In this document: positions 27,185 through 35,082 of the stretch, in pieces
Numbering within the stretch: position 1 is the stretch's first letter
Layout of the letters: each line of letters starts with the position of its first letter
Origin: an uncultured Eubacterium sp.
GTDB taxonomy: Bacteria > Bacillota > Clostridia > Lachnospirales > Lachnospiraceae
DNA length: 47,053 bases
Assembly (NCBI GenBank): GCA_910583555.1
Contig: CAJTXO010000024.1
Location: forward strand, 204-47,256
Direction: 5' to 3'
Translations under genes and position numbers: made by a program
The notes under the pieces: model-generated
Told to the model about the DNA's origin: nothing
What the model saw: only the letters and a program-made list of their open reading frames with translations
Databases searched by the model: none

Positions 27185-28219
27185 ATGCTGAATGCAGTGT
27201 ACCGCCTCGTGGCTCCGAGGCGGTTTGAGGTTGAATTTTCGAATATTGATCTTTGCGGCGGCCATCTCATCGTGCGGCCGACCCATCTTTCGATCTGCAA
27301 CGCGGACCAGCGGTATTACCAGGGAAAGCGGGCGGATGATATTTTGAAAAAGAAACTGCCGATGGCGCTCATCCATGAGGGGATCGGGCAGGTGGTGTAT
27401 GATCCGGACGGAGAGTTCGCGCCGGGAGAGAGGGTAGTGATGATACCGAACACGCCGCCGGCGGGTGAGGAGACGGATGCGGACGGCATCGCGGAAAATT
27501 ACCGGCGGGACGCGCGTTTCCGCGCGAGCGGCTTCGACGGGTTCATGCAGGACGTTGTGGAAATACGCAGGGACCGCGTCGTGCGCCTGCCGGAGGGAAT
27601 CGATCCGTGCGTTGCCGCGTTTACGGAAATCGTGACGGTCAGCGTCCACGCGCTGCGGCGGTTTGATCAGATGGCGCGCCCGCACCGCAAGGCGGTCGGC
27701 ATATGGGGTGACGGAAACCTGGGTTATATCACGGCCGTTCTCTTTCAGGCGATGTTCCCGGAGACGAAGCTCTATATATTCGGGATGGACCGGGACAAGC
27801 TGTCCGATTTCACGTTTGCCGACGAGACGTTCCTCGTCACGGATATACCAAAAGATCTGGAATTTGACCACGCGTTTGAGTGCGTGGGCGGCGAGGGCGC
27901 GTCTAAGGCGATCAACCAGATCATCGATTTTATCCGCCCGGAGGGAACGATCTCGATTCTCGGTGTGTCGGAAAATCCGGTGGCAGTCAATACCCGGATG
28001 ATGCTGGAAAAGGGACTTCGGATGTTCGGCAGCAGCCGCAGCGGAAGAGAAGACTTTCTGCGGACGATCGAACTGTATGAGTCCGATCCGGAAATCCCCG
28101 ATTACTTTCAGAATATTATCGGGGCGAAGATGGAAGTGCGGACGATCGGAGATATGAAACGGGCTTTTGAGACCGATATACACAAGCAGTTCGGAAAAAC
28201 AGTCCTGATATGGAAATAG
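27185..28219 (+). CDS. tarJ: Ribulose-5-phosphate reductase (TarJ), zinc alcohol-dehydrogenase family
   Basis: It reduces D-ribulose-5-phosphate to D-ribitol-5-phosphate with NADPH (EC 1.1.1.405), supplying TarI. The 344-residue medium-chain dehydrogenase has zinc-ligand candidates Cys38 (LSICNADQRYY), His64-Glu65 (LIHEGIG) and Glu148 (FTEI). The nucleotide-binding motif is GIWGDGNLGY at about 177-186, and the C-terminal FGSSRSGREDF is typical of TarJ. An AGGAGG lies five bases before ATG 27185, overlapping the end of tarI. The structural four-cysteine zinc lobe of ordinary alcohol dehydrogenases is absent, as expected for TarJ. Confidence 0.9.
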   Translation: MLNAVYRLVAPRRFEVEFSNIDLCGGHLIVRPTHLSICNADQRYYQGKRADDILKKKLPMALIHEGIGQVVYDPDGEFAPGERVVMIPNTPPAGEETDADGIAENYRRDARFRASGFDGFMQDVVEIRRDRVVRLPEGIDPCVAAFTEIVTVSVHALRRFDQMARPHRKAVGIWGDGNLGYITAVLFQAMFPETKLYIFGMDRDKLSDFTFADETFLVTDIPKDLEFDHAFECVGGEGASKAINQIIDFIRPEGTISILGVSENPVAVNTRMMLEKGLRMFGSSRSGREDFLRTIELYESDPEIPDYFQNIIGAKMEVRTIGDMKRAFETDIHKQFGKTVLIWK

Positions 28220-28247
28220 AAAATGAGTGCAGAAATGAGGAAAATTT

Positions 28248-30311
28248 ATGAGTGGGTTACTTTCGAACAATAATAAACGATTTTTAAAGAAACGTCTGAA
28301 ATTTTGGCTCTGCTGTTTGAAACATCCTATATTAAATGAGCATTTGATCGTTTTCGAAGCGTTTAGCGGCAAGAGGTGCGGGGGGAACCTGCGCGCCATT
28401 TACGAGCAGCTGATGGAAGATGAGCGCTACCGCGATTTCCGTTACGTCTGGATCGTGAATGATGTGGAGGCACATGCGGATCTGAAAGTGCGGCGGCATA
28501 CGCGCGTGGTGAAAAAAGATTCACCGTCGGCCTTTATTTTGTACGCAAAAGCGAAATACTGGTTTAATAACGTAGCGCTGCCCAATTATCTGATCCCGCG
28601 TCCGCATCAGGTGTATGTGGAAACATGGCACGGGACGCCGCTCAAGAAGCTGGGAAACGATATTGAATATGAAGTGGATCCGCGCCAGTCGCTGGCCGAA
28701 ATGCACAAAAAGTATTACATCAAGGGAAGGAAGATGGATTATCTCGTATCGCCGTCGAAATTCTATTCGGAGAAGATGATCTCATCGTTCCGGCTCGATA
28801 AGAGCAAAAAGGAAGATATCATTCTGGAAACCGGTTATCCGAGAAACGATGCCCTCTTTACGTTTACGGAAGAAGATGTGGCGAGGATCCGGGAGGAGAT
28901 CGGCGTGCCGGACAGGAAGAAAGTTATTTTGTACACACCGACCTGGCGCGACAACGAATTTAAAAAAGGGGAGGGCTTCCAGTATAAAGAGGCTGTCGAT
29001 TTCGGGCGGCTCATGGAAGAACTGGGGGATGAGTATGTCCTTTTGTTCCGCGCCCATCACCAGATCGGGTTTAAGGATGTCGCCCACGATGTGCCTGGCG
29101 TCATCGATGTGACGGAGGTGGACGATGTCAACGACCTGTATATCATCAGTGACCTGATGATCACCGATTATTCCTCCACGATGTTCGATTATGGAAACCT
29201 CCGGCGTCCGATGGTCTTTTTCATGTACGATCTGGACGAATACCAGGGGGAGATCCGCGACTTTTATTTTGATATCAATGAACTGCCCGGCCCGATCGTG
29301 AAGACGCAGGAAGAGCTGGCGGACGCGATCCTGGACCAGTTCGCGCATTTTGAATACGATGACAAATATAAGGCGTTTACCGCTAAATTTAATAGTCTGG
29401 ATGACGGAAACGCGGCGAAGCGCGTGATCGAGGCGACGATCCGCACGGAACTCGGTCCGGCGTTCCGTTTCTATAAATGGCTCATCCACACGAAAAATGT
29501 GATCCGCAAAGGTTTCCGTGACGGGTATATCGCTTTTTCCGGCATGATGCGCTGTCTGGGACTCTGCGTCTCGGAAAACAGCCGGCTCCTGCGCTCATAC
29601 CACAATAAACATAAGGGCGAGCGGTGTTTTCTAATCGGCAACGGGCCGAGTCTGCGCATATCCGATCTGGAGGGACTGCAGAAAAACGGCGAGATCACGT
29701 TTGGCTGCAATCTCGTGACGAAAGTATTCGGGGAGACTTCCTGGCGGCCGGATTACTATTTTCTCATCGACCGCATCTGCGCGAAATTCCAGAGCGAGGA
29801 GATCAACGAGGCCATCAGGGATATTCCTCTTTTTACGAATATCACGACCTACAATATTTTCCGGGAGAAACCAAGTAACCCGGTGATCTTGTATAACATC
29901 GCCAAACCCAAGTACAAGGTGAAGCGCTCGCCGCTCGCCTACTATATCCCGTCCGGCTCCACCGTGATGTCGCTGATGATCGAGATGGCGGTTTACATGG
30001 GATTTTCGGAAATCTACCTCGTCGGGTGCGACTGCACATCGACGTTCAGCGGGAATACCCATTTTATCCAGGGGTATACCGATGACAAATTAAAGGCGAG
30101 GGATGCGAAAAAGATCATTGACCGCATGCGGCGGATCGGGATCGAGGGGGACGACTATGAAAAGTATTTTCTCGACGGCTCGCTGAATGCGTACGCCCTG
30201 TTAAAGGAACATGCAAGGAAGCGGGGAGTTACGATCTACAACGCCACGCGGGGCGGAGCGCTGGAAATTTATGAGAGAGTTGACATCGACCGCTTCCTTT
30301 CGCCGAAGTGA
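28248..30311 (+). CDS. TarL/TagF-like polyol-phosphotransferase fused to a DUF115 (MAF-type) domain
   Basis: The N-terminal half (about 20-400) is a teichoic-acid phosphotransferase. It has VETWHGTPLKKLG, ETGYPRNDAL, LYTPTWRDN, LFRAHHQIG and MITDYSSTMFDYG, all hallmark motifs of TagF/TarL with the active-site His residues. The C-terminal half (about 445-680) begins CFLIGNGPSL and includes YIPSGSTVMSLMI and IYLVGCDCTSTF, which fits DUF115/MAF glycosyltransferase-like proteins; GNGPSL also occurs in GT42 sialyltransferases. The first domain would polymerise or transfer ribitol phosphate from CDP-ribitol made by TarI/TarJ; the second may add a sugar. The order tarI-tarJ-tarL-like is that of wall teichoic acid clusters. 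The DUF115 fusion is unusual. Confidence 0.85.
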   Translation: MSGLLSNNNKRFLKKRLKFWLCCLKHPILNEHLIVFEAFSGKRCGGNLRAIYEQLMEDERYRDFRYVWIVNDVEAHADLKVRRHTRVVKKDSPSAFILYAKAKYWFNNVALPNYLIPRPHQVYVETWHGTPLKKLGNDIEYEVDPRQSLAEMHKKYYIKGRKMDYLVSPSKFYSEKMISSFRLDKSKKEDIILETGYPRNDALFTFTEEDVARIREEIGVPDRKKVILYTPTWRDNEFKKGEGFQYKEAVDFGRLMEELGDEYVLLFRAHHQIGFKDVAHDVPGVIDVTEVDDVNDLYIISDLMITDYSSTMFDYGNLRRPMVFFMYDLDEYQGEIRDFYFDINELPGPIVKTQEELADAILDQFAHFEYDDKYKAFTAKFNSLDDGNAAKRVIEATIRTELGPAFRFYKWLIHTKNVIRKGFRDGYIAFSGMMRCLGLCVSENSRLLRSYHNKHKGERCFLIGNGPSLRISDLEGLQKNGEITFGCNLVTKVFGETSWRPDYYFLIDRICAKFQSEEINEAIRDIPLFTNITTYNIFREKPSNPVILYNIAKPKYKVKRSPLAYYIPSGSTVMSLMIEMAVYMGFSEIYLVGCDCTSTFSGNTHFIQGYTDDKLKARDAKKIIDRMRRIGIEGDDYEKYFLDGSLNAYALLKEHARKRGVTIYNATRGGALEIYERVDIDRFLSPK

Positions 30312-30359
30312 CCGGATCGGGCGTCTGTAGTGCCGCGGTGTAAAACATTGTGAAAGCTA

Positions 30360-30388
30360 TTGAAAAATTTTCTTATTTCATGTATAAT
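30360..30388 (+). promoter_or_regulatory. Sigma-A-type promoter of the hybrid kinase gene
   Basis: TTGAAA at 30360-30365 and TATAAT at 30383-30388 with a 17-bp spacer. Transcription would start near 30395, about 47 bases before the ATG. It marks a new transcription unit after the glycopolymer cluster, although no clear terminator is seen behind the tarL-like gene. Confidence 0.8.
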
Positions 30389-30441
30389 AATGAAAATCGT
30401 GGTTGATATCTGCGTTAGATTTTTAGGAGGAATGGCAGCAT

Positions 30442-33006
30442 ATGAATACAAAAGTTACAAGATTTTTGGTGGTTAGGTTTGTATTGATGGTTTTGGTTTG
30501 TGTTGTGGTGTTTTTCGCGTTGATGCAGTATGTGTCATTGAAGACGGAGACCGCCGTGAATGAGATCACCGATATTTATATATCAGAGATCAATGAGCAG
30601 ATCAAACAGAAGTTCAGCGCTATTTCCCAGCTGAGGATCAATCAGGTGGCGGCTGTCATCCAAAGGTCGTTAAACGGAGATAATAAGGAATTGGAGAAAG
30701 GTCGGGAAAATATACGGCTCAGCGCAGAGGTCAGAGGATTTGATTGGTTAGGCTTATACGTCGGTAAGAACCGGTTTGAAAGTATTTACGGAGACGATAT
30801 CGATATCCCTGATGATTCGATCAGGGCGAGTCTGGATGATAACGGGGAAGTGATTACATATGGCTATACGAAAGAGGGCGAGAAACTTTTTGTATTTGGT
30901 ATGAAAGCGGAATATATACTGAGTGATGGGGAGAAAAGCCTTGCGATGCTGGCGGCTGTTCCGATGGAGTATCTGGAAGAGGTGCTGTTCCAGAGTGAAG
31001 AGAAGAGGGAAGTTTACTCACATCTGATCGACAGCAAGGGTGACTTTATCATCCGTACCGGGGCTGCGTATCGGGACAGCTATTTTGAACGGCTTGATGC
31101 CATTATAGAGGAGTCGAATAAAAAACCAAAGGAAGAGTATATCAATGAATTGCGTGCTGCGATGGAGAAAAAGCAGGATTATACGACAACAATGTACGCG
31201 GAGGGAGAGTTGCGGCATTTTTGCTGTTCCGTGCTTTCCGATAATGCTGATTGGTACGCGATAACGATCATTCCGGACTGGACATTTGGAAATATAATGA
31301 AATCACTCGATTCGGCGAGGAATACGATGATGATCGTGGCGATCGCCGTCGTGCTGGTCATCTTTTTGATAATATTTTATCAGTATTTTAAATTTTCACA
31401 GAATCAGATGCAGTTGATGAACCAGTCGAAAGTAGACGCACAGCGGGCGAATATGGCGAAGAGTGAGTTTTTGTCGAGCATGAGCCATGATATACGGACG
31501 CCGATGAACGCGATCGTCGGGATGACGGAAATCGCGATGCGCAATATCAGTGATGATATCCGGGTGGAGGACTGTTTGAAAAAAATCCGGCTTTCCAGTA
31601 AGCAGCTGCTCGGCCTGATCAACGATGTGCTCGATATGTCGAAGATCGAGAGCGGTAAATTGTCGCTGAGCGTGGCGCCGATGTCGCTGCGCGAGACGAT
31701 GGATGATATTGTTAATATCATCAAGCCGCAGGTGAAGACGAGAAACCAGTTTTTTGATATTTATATCAGGGATGTGATCGCGGAGGAAGTATACTGTGAT
31801 AATGTGCGTTTGAACCAGGTGCTTCTGAACCTGCTGTCCAATGCGTTAAAATTTACAGAGGAAAATGGGAAGATTGATGTTTATATATGGCAGGAGCCTT
31901 CCGAAGTGGGAGAGGATTTTGTCAGAACGCATTTTAAAGTTGTCGATACCGGCATCGGAATGTCGGAAGAATTCCAAAAGAAGATATTCGATTCGTTCGA
32001 ACGGGAGAACAGTGATCAGGTGAACCAGATCATGGGAACCGGACTGGGTATGGCGATCACGAAAAGCATTGTCGATATTATGGGGGGAACGATTGAGGTT
32101 GAAAGTGAATTGGGCAAGGGAAGTGAGTTCCATATTACTGTGGACCTGCAGAAATCTCATGTGAAGGAAAAAGATATGTGCCTTCCGGATTGGAATATAC
32201 TGGTCGTGGATGACGATGAGAGACTGTGCCATAGCGCGGTATCGAATCTGGAAGAAATGGGCGCCCGCGCGGAGTGGACGACAGACGGAAGAAAAGCGAT
32301 CGAGATGGTAAAAGAGCATCATGATCGCGGGGAAGATTACCGTATCGTCCTGATCGACTGGAAAATGCCTAATATCGATGGCGTGGAGACGATACGGGAA
32401 ATCCACCGGACGGTGGGCAGGGAGATTCCGGTGTTCCTCATTTCCGCGTACGACTGGAACGATGCGGAGGAAGTTCTGAGTTTGTCAGACGAAATCGAGG
32501 GCTTTATTTCAAAGCCGCTGTTTAAGTCTACGTTATATATGAATCTGAGTCGTTACGCGGATAACGACGGCACGGCGGAGCAGACAGGGAATTCCGAGCA
32601 GGAAAAAACGGATGAACCGGATTTTCAAGGGAAGCATGTGCTCTTATCGGAGGATATTGACCTGAACTGGGAGATTGCCAATGAAATCCTTTCGGTCTTC
32701 GGATTAGTGCTTGACCGCGCCGTGAACGGAAAAGAGTGTCTGGAAATGTTTGAGCAATCTGATGTGGGATATTACGATGCCATTCTCATGGATATACGGA
32801 TGCCGGTGATGAACGGATATGACGCGACGAAAGCGATCCGCGCGCTGGATCGTGAAGACAGTGACCTGCCGATCATCGCGATGACGGCGGACGCCTTTTC
32901 GGACGATGCGCAGCGATGTCTGGAGAGCGGTATGAACGCTCATATTTCAAAACCAATCGACATTAAAGAATGTAAGCGTATTTTGGCAAGTTATCTGGGT
33001 GATTGA
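30442..33006 (+). CDS. Hybrid sensor histidine kinase with two receiver domains
   Basis: An 854-residue membrane sensor. One helix is at about 9-28, an extracytoplasmic sensor region (about 30-290, Cache-like in shape) follows, and a second helix is at about 296-315. The HisKA domain has the phospho-accepting His349 in SHDIRTPMNAIVG. The HATPase domain shows LLNLLSNALKFT (N box), VDTGIGM and GTGLGMAI. Receiver 1 has VVDDDE and Asp639 in LIDWKMP with the ISKPLF lysine. Receiver 2 has SEDIDLN, Asp784 in LMDIRMP and SKPID. No DNA-binding output domain or separate Hpt is visible. AGGAGG lies 11 bases before the ATG. The signal is unknown; the chemoreceptor gene converges on it. Confidence 0.92.
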   Translation: MNTKVTRFLVVRFVLMVLVCVVVFFALMQYVSLKTETAVNEITDIYISEINEQIKQKFSAISQLRINQVAAVIQRSLNGDNKELEKGRENIRLSAEVRGFDWLGLYVGKNRFESIYGDDIDIPDDSIRASLDDNGEVITYGYTKEGEKLFVFGMKAEYILSDGEKSLAMLAAVPMEYLEEVLFQSEEKREVYSHLIDSKGDFIIRTGAAYRDSYFERLDAIIEESNKKPKEEYINELRAAMEKKQDYTTTMYAEGELRHFCCSVLSDNADWYAITIIPDWTFGNIMKSLDSARNTMMIVAIAVVLVIFLIIFYQYFKFSQNQMQLMNQSKVDAQRANMAKSEFLSSMSHDIRTPMNAIVGMTEIAMRNISDDIRVEDCLKKIRLSSKQLLGLINDVLDMSKIESGKLSLSVAPMSLRETMDDIVNIIKPQVKTRNQFFDIYIRDVIAEEVYCDNVRLNQVLLNLLSNALKFTEENGKIDVYIWQEPSEVGEDFVRTHFKVVDTGIGMSEEFQKKIFDSFERENSDQVNQIMGTGLGMAITKSIVDIMGGTIEVESELGKGSEFHITVDLQKSHVKEKDMCLPDWNILVVDDDERLCHSAVSNLEEMGARAEWTTDGRKAIEMVKEHHDRGEDYRIVLIDWKMPNIDGVETIREIHRTVGREIPVFLISAYDWNDAEEVLSLSDEIEGFISKPLFKSTLYMNLSRYADNDGTAEQTGNSEQEKTDEPDFQGKHVLLSEDIDLNWEIANEILSVFGLVLDRAVNGKECLEMFEQSDVGYYDAILMDIRMPVMNGYDATKAIRALDREDSDLPIIAMTADAFSDDAQRCLESGMNAHISKPIDIKECKRILASYLGD

Positions 33007-33045
33007 TATTACATGTTAGATTTTCATTGTTTGAGTCCTAAAAAG

Positions 33046-33098
33046 CACCGGGGTATTTGGAACTGGATTCCAAATACCCCGGTGTCGTTTTATCTTTA
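33046..33098. terminator. Bidirectional intrinsic terminator
   Basis: A perfect 17-bp stem: left arm 33046-33062 (starts CACCGGGG), loop CTGGA, right arm 33068-33084. It is followed on the plus strand by TCGTTTTATCTTT and on the minus strand by CTTTTTAGG. It lies between the kinase gene (plus) and the chemoreceptor gene (minus) and should stop transcription from both. Confidence 0.92.
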
Positions 33099-33160
33099 TC
33101 GTGTTTCTGGCGGTACGATATCTCCCGCTCAGTGTTTTGTTTGTCTTTTATGCTTGCTTA

Positions 33161-34903
33161 TTACAGATTGACAAAGCGGTCTGCCTCATCTGTCAGGCTT
33201 CCGGCCACCTGTTTGTTATCTTTCATGGCGTCCGCGATTTCATCAATGTCTTTCACAAGATCAGAGGTGTTCATGGCGGCATTGGAAACGCCCTTTGTGC
33301 TTTCGTTGACAGAAACGGTTATGCCGTTGATGGAGTCTGTAATATTGCGGATAAGCTGGTTCAGGTTGACTGACATATCGTTGAACCGGCTCACGATCTC
33401 ATTTACGTGAACGGCGTCGTCGTTGTACTGTTTGCCCGCTTTTACGAAATTCTCATAGTCGGGAAGGATATTTGTATTGATGTACTTGACGATCGAGTTT
33501 GCACTTTCGATCAATTCATTTACCGCTTTAACAACCATGTTGTTGATCGTCTGGATGTTATTGGCAGCCACCCTGCTCGAATTGGCGAGCTGGCTGATCT
33601 CATCTGCCACGACGGCAAATCCGCGTCCGGCTTCTCCGGCTCTGGCGGCCTCGATCGAAGCGTTAAGCGAGAGCAGGTTTGTCTGGTTCGAGATGCTCAG
33701 GATCTCGTCAGTCAGATCATTGACGCGGTCCACACTCTTGCTGTCCTCAATGGCCTGCTGCAGCTTGTCGATGATCCCGTTTACGATGTTACTCGTATCC
33801 TGTTTGTTTTCTACTGCGTTGTGTTCCAGATTCTCGGCGCGTTCCTGCATACCGACGGCGTAATCGTACATACCCTGCGAGGTGTCGGACAGTTCGATGA
33901 CATTTTCATCGACAACGTCGATGCTCTCTTTGATCGCGGTAATGGTCGATGAGATTTCGTTCATTGACGAAGAAAGTTCTTCCATAACTGAAGAAATGTC
34001 GCCGGAATTGTCATTCGCGGTAGCTACCTTGTCCGATACGAGGCTGACGACGGAGCCCAGCTTGCTGGAACTCGTATTGATCTGCCCCATGATGTTCTGC
34101 AGTGTTTCGATAAATATATTGATACCGGATGCCAGTGTACCGATCTCGTCAGTACAGAAGCACTGTACACGCCTCGTCAGATCACCCTGTCCGTCCTCGA
34201 TCGTCGTAATGATACCGCGGAGCTGTTTGTTTATGTTGATCAGACGTTTACATACCCATGTCCAGCATACCCACACGACAAACAGAAGTACGAGCGCGGC
34301 TACAATGATGGCGATGATGATCGTGCGTACGACTTCATCGTACAATGTCTTCTGATGGGCCACAGCGTCGTCCATGTTCGCTTTATTCATGTCACGCATT
34401 TCCCCTAACAGTGCTGTGAGAGCTGTTCCGGCCTGTTTCAGATCAGTGTTTGCAAGAGTTGTCGCTGTAGTCGTATCACCCGATACGCTGGCGGTCAGTA
34501 TTTTGTCGTAAATGACAAGATAGGCCGCGTAGTCGTCCGTGAACTGCTGAAAACTTTTTTCCTCGTCTGCCGAAGTAAGTATCTTCCCGTACTCTTCGCA
34601 CAAGCCGTCAATCGTCGTTTTCAGTTCACTGGCTTCGTCTTCCAACGTTTTCTGCAGGTTCTTATCCCCCTGTGCGACGATGTGCGCGAAAGCGACGCGG
34701 CGCAGCGTCTGGTACGAACTGGTGACATCTCCCAGATGTTCGATCTTGATCGCGTATGTACCGGATATTTCGTCGCTCGCAGTCTTGATCTGATTTGTGC
34801 TCCGGATACTGATCAGACCCAGAACGAACATCAAACAGCCTAATACCGCAACGGGGATCAGGATTTTGAGCCGGATGCTCAGGTTCTTTAAAAACATTGT
34901 CAT
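33161..34903 (-). CDS. Methyl-accepting chemotaxis protein
   Basis: A 580-residue transmembrane chemoreceptor. Helix 1 is at about 11-30, a four-helix-bundle-like ligand region at about 35-185, helix 2 at about 190-212, then a HAMP region. The cytoplasmic signalling domain has the highly conserved hairpin tip with NQTNLLSLNASIEAARAGE and GRGFAVVADEI (about 405-440). There is no C-terminal CheR-binding pentapeptide. AAGGAGG lies 12 bases before the ATG at 34903 on the minus strand. The ligand is unknown. Its presence suggests a motile cell or a chemosensory pathway encoded elsewhere. It converges with the hybrid kinase and diverges from the DUF1538 gene. Confidence 0.93.
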   Translation of the reverse strand: MTMFLKNLSIRLKILIPVAVLGCLMFVLGLISIRSTNQIKTASDEISGTYAIKIEHLGDVTSSYQTLRRVAFAHIVAQGDKNLQKTLEDEASELKTTIDGLCEEYGKILTSADEEKSFQQFTDDYAAYLVIYDKILTASVSGDTTTATTLANTDLKQAGTALTALLGEMRDMNKANMDDAVAHQKTLYDEVVRTIIIAIIVAALVLLFVVWVCWTWVCKRLININKQLRGIITTIEDGQGDLTRRVQCFCTDEIGTLASGINIFIETLQNIMGQINTSSSKLGSVVSLVSDKVATANDNSGDISSVMEELSSSMNEISSTITAIKESIDVVDENVIELSDTSQGMYDYAVGMQERAENLEHNAVENKQDTSNIVNGIIDKLQQAIEDSKSVDRVNDLTDEILSISNQTNLLSLNASIEAARAGEAGRGFAVVADEISQLANSSRVAANNIQTINNMVVKAVNELIESANSIVKYINTNILPDYENFVKAGKQYNDDAVHVNEIVSRFNDMSVNLNQLIRNITDSINGITVSVNESTKGVSNAAMNTSDLVKDIDEIADAMKDNKQVAGSLTDEADRFVNL

Positions 34904-34960
34904 AGTTTCCCTTCCTCCTTCACATTTTTGTGTGTATTTTCAAAATGTTTTTATGATAAA

Positions 34961-34989
34961 ATTATACATGAAAATAAGCAATCCTGCAA
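34961..34989 (-). promoter_or_regulatory. Promoter of the chemoreceptor gene
   Basis: On the minus strand, TATAAT (34961-34966) is preceded by 17 bp and TTGCAG (34984-34989). The -35 matches only half the consensus. The start of transcription would be near 34954, about 50 bases before the gene. Confidence 0.55.
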
Positions 34990-35009
34990 CTGTTTTGCTA
35001 AGATTTTGA

Positions 35010-35038
35010 TTGCGTTTTTGTCAGCCTTTGTATATAAT
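35010..35038 (+). promoter_or_regulatory. Promoter of the DUF1538-GH31 operon
   Basis: TTGCGT at 35010-35015 and TATAAT at 35033-35038 with a 17-bp spacer, back to back with the chemoreceptor promoter. The start would be near 35045, about 38 bases before the TTG start at 35083. Confidence 0.55.
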
Positions 35039-35082
35039 TACAATTACAGTGTGTGAAACAGCGATAGACGGGAGAACATGGT

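Noticed and set aside
27005..28399. Long minus-strand frame (464 codons) opposite tarI/tarJ
   Set aside because: It lies opposite two clear plus-strand enzymes, is rich in His/Arg in the way of a shadow frame, has no domain motifs and no ribosome site.
33057..34355. Several plus-strand frames opposite the chemoreceptor gene
   Set aside because: Shadows of a clearly conserved minus-strand coding sequence; no motifs or ribosome sites.
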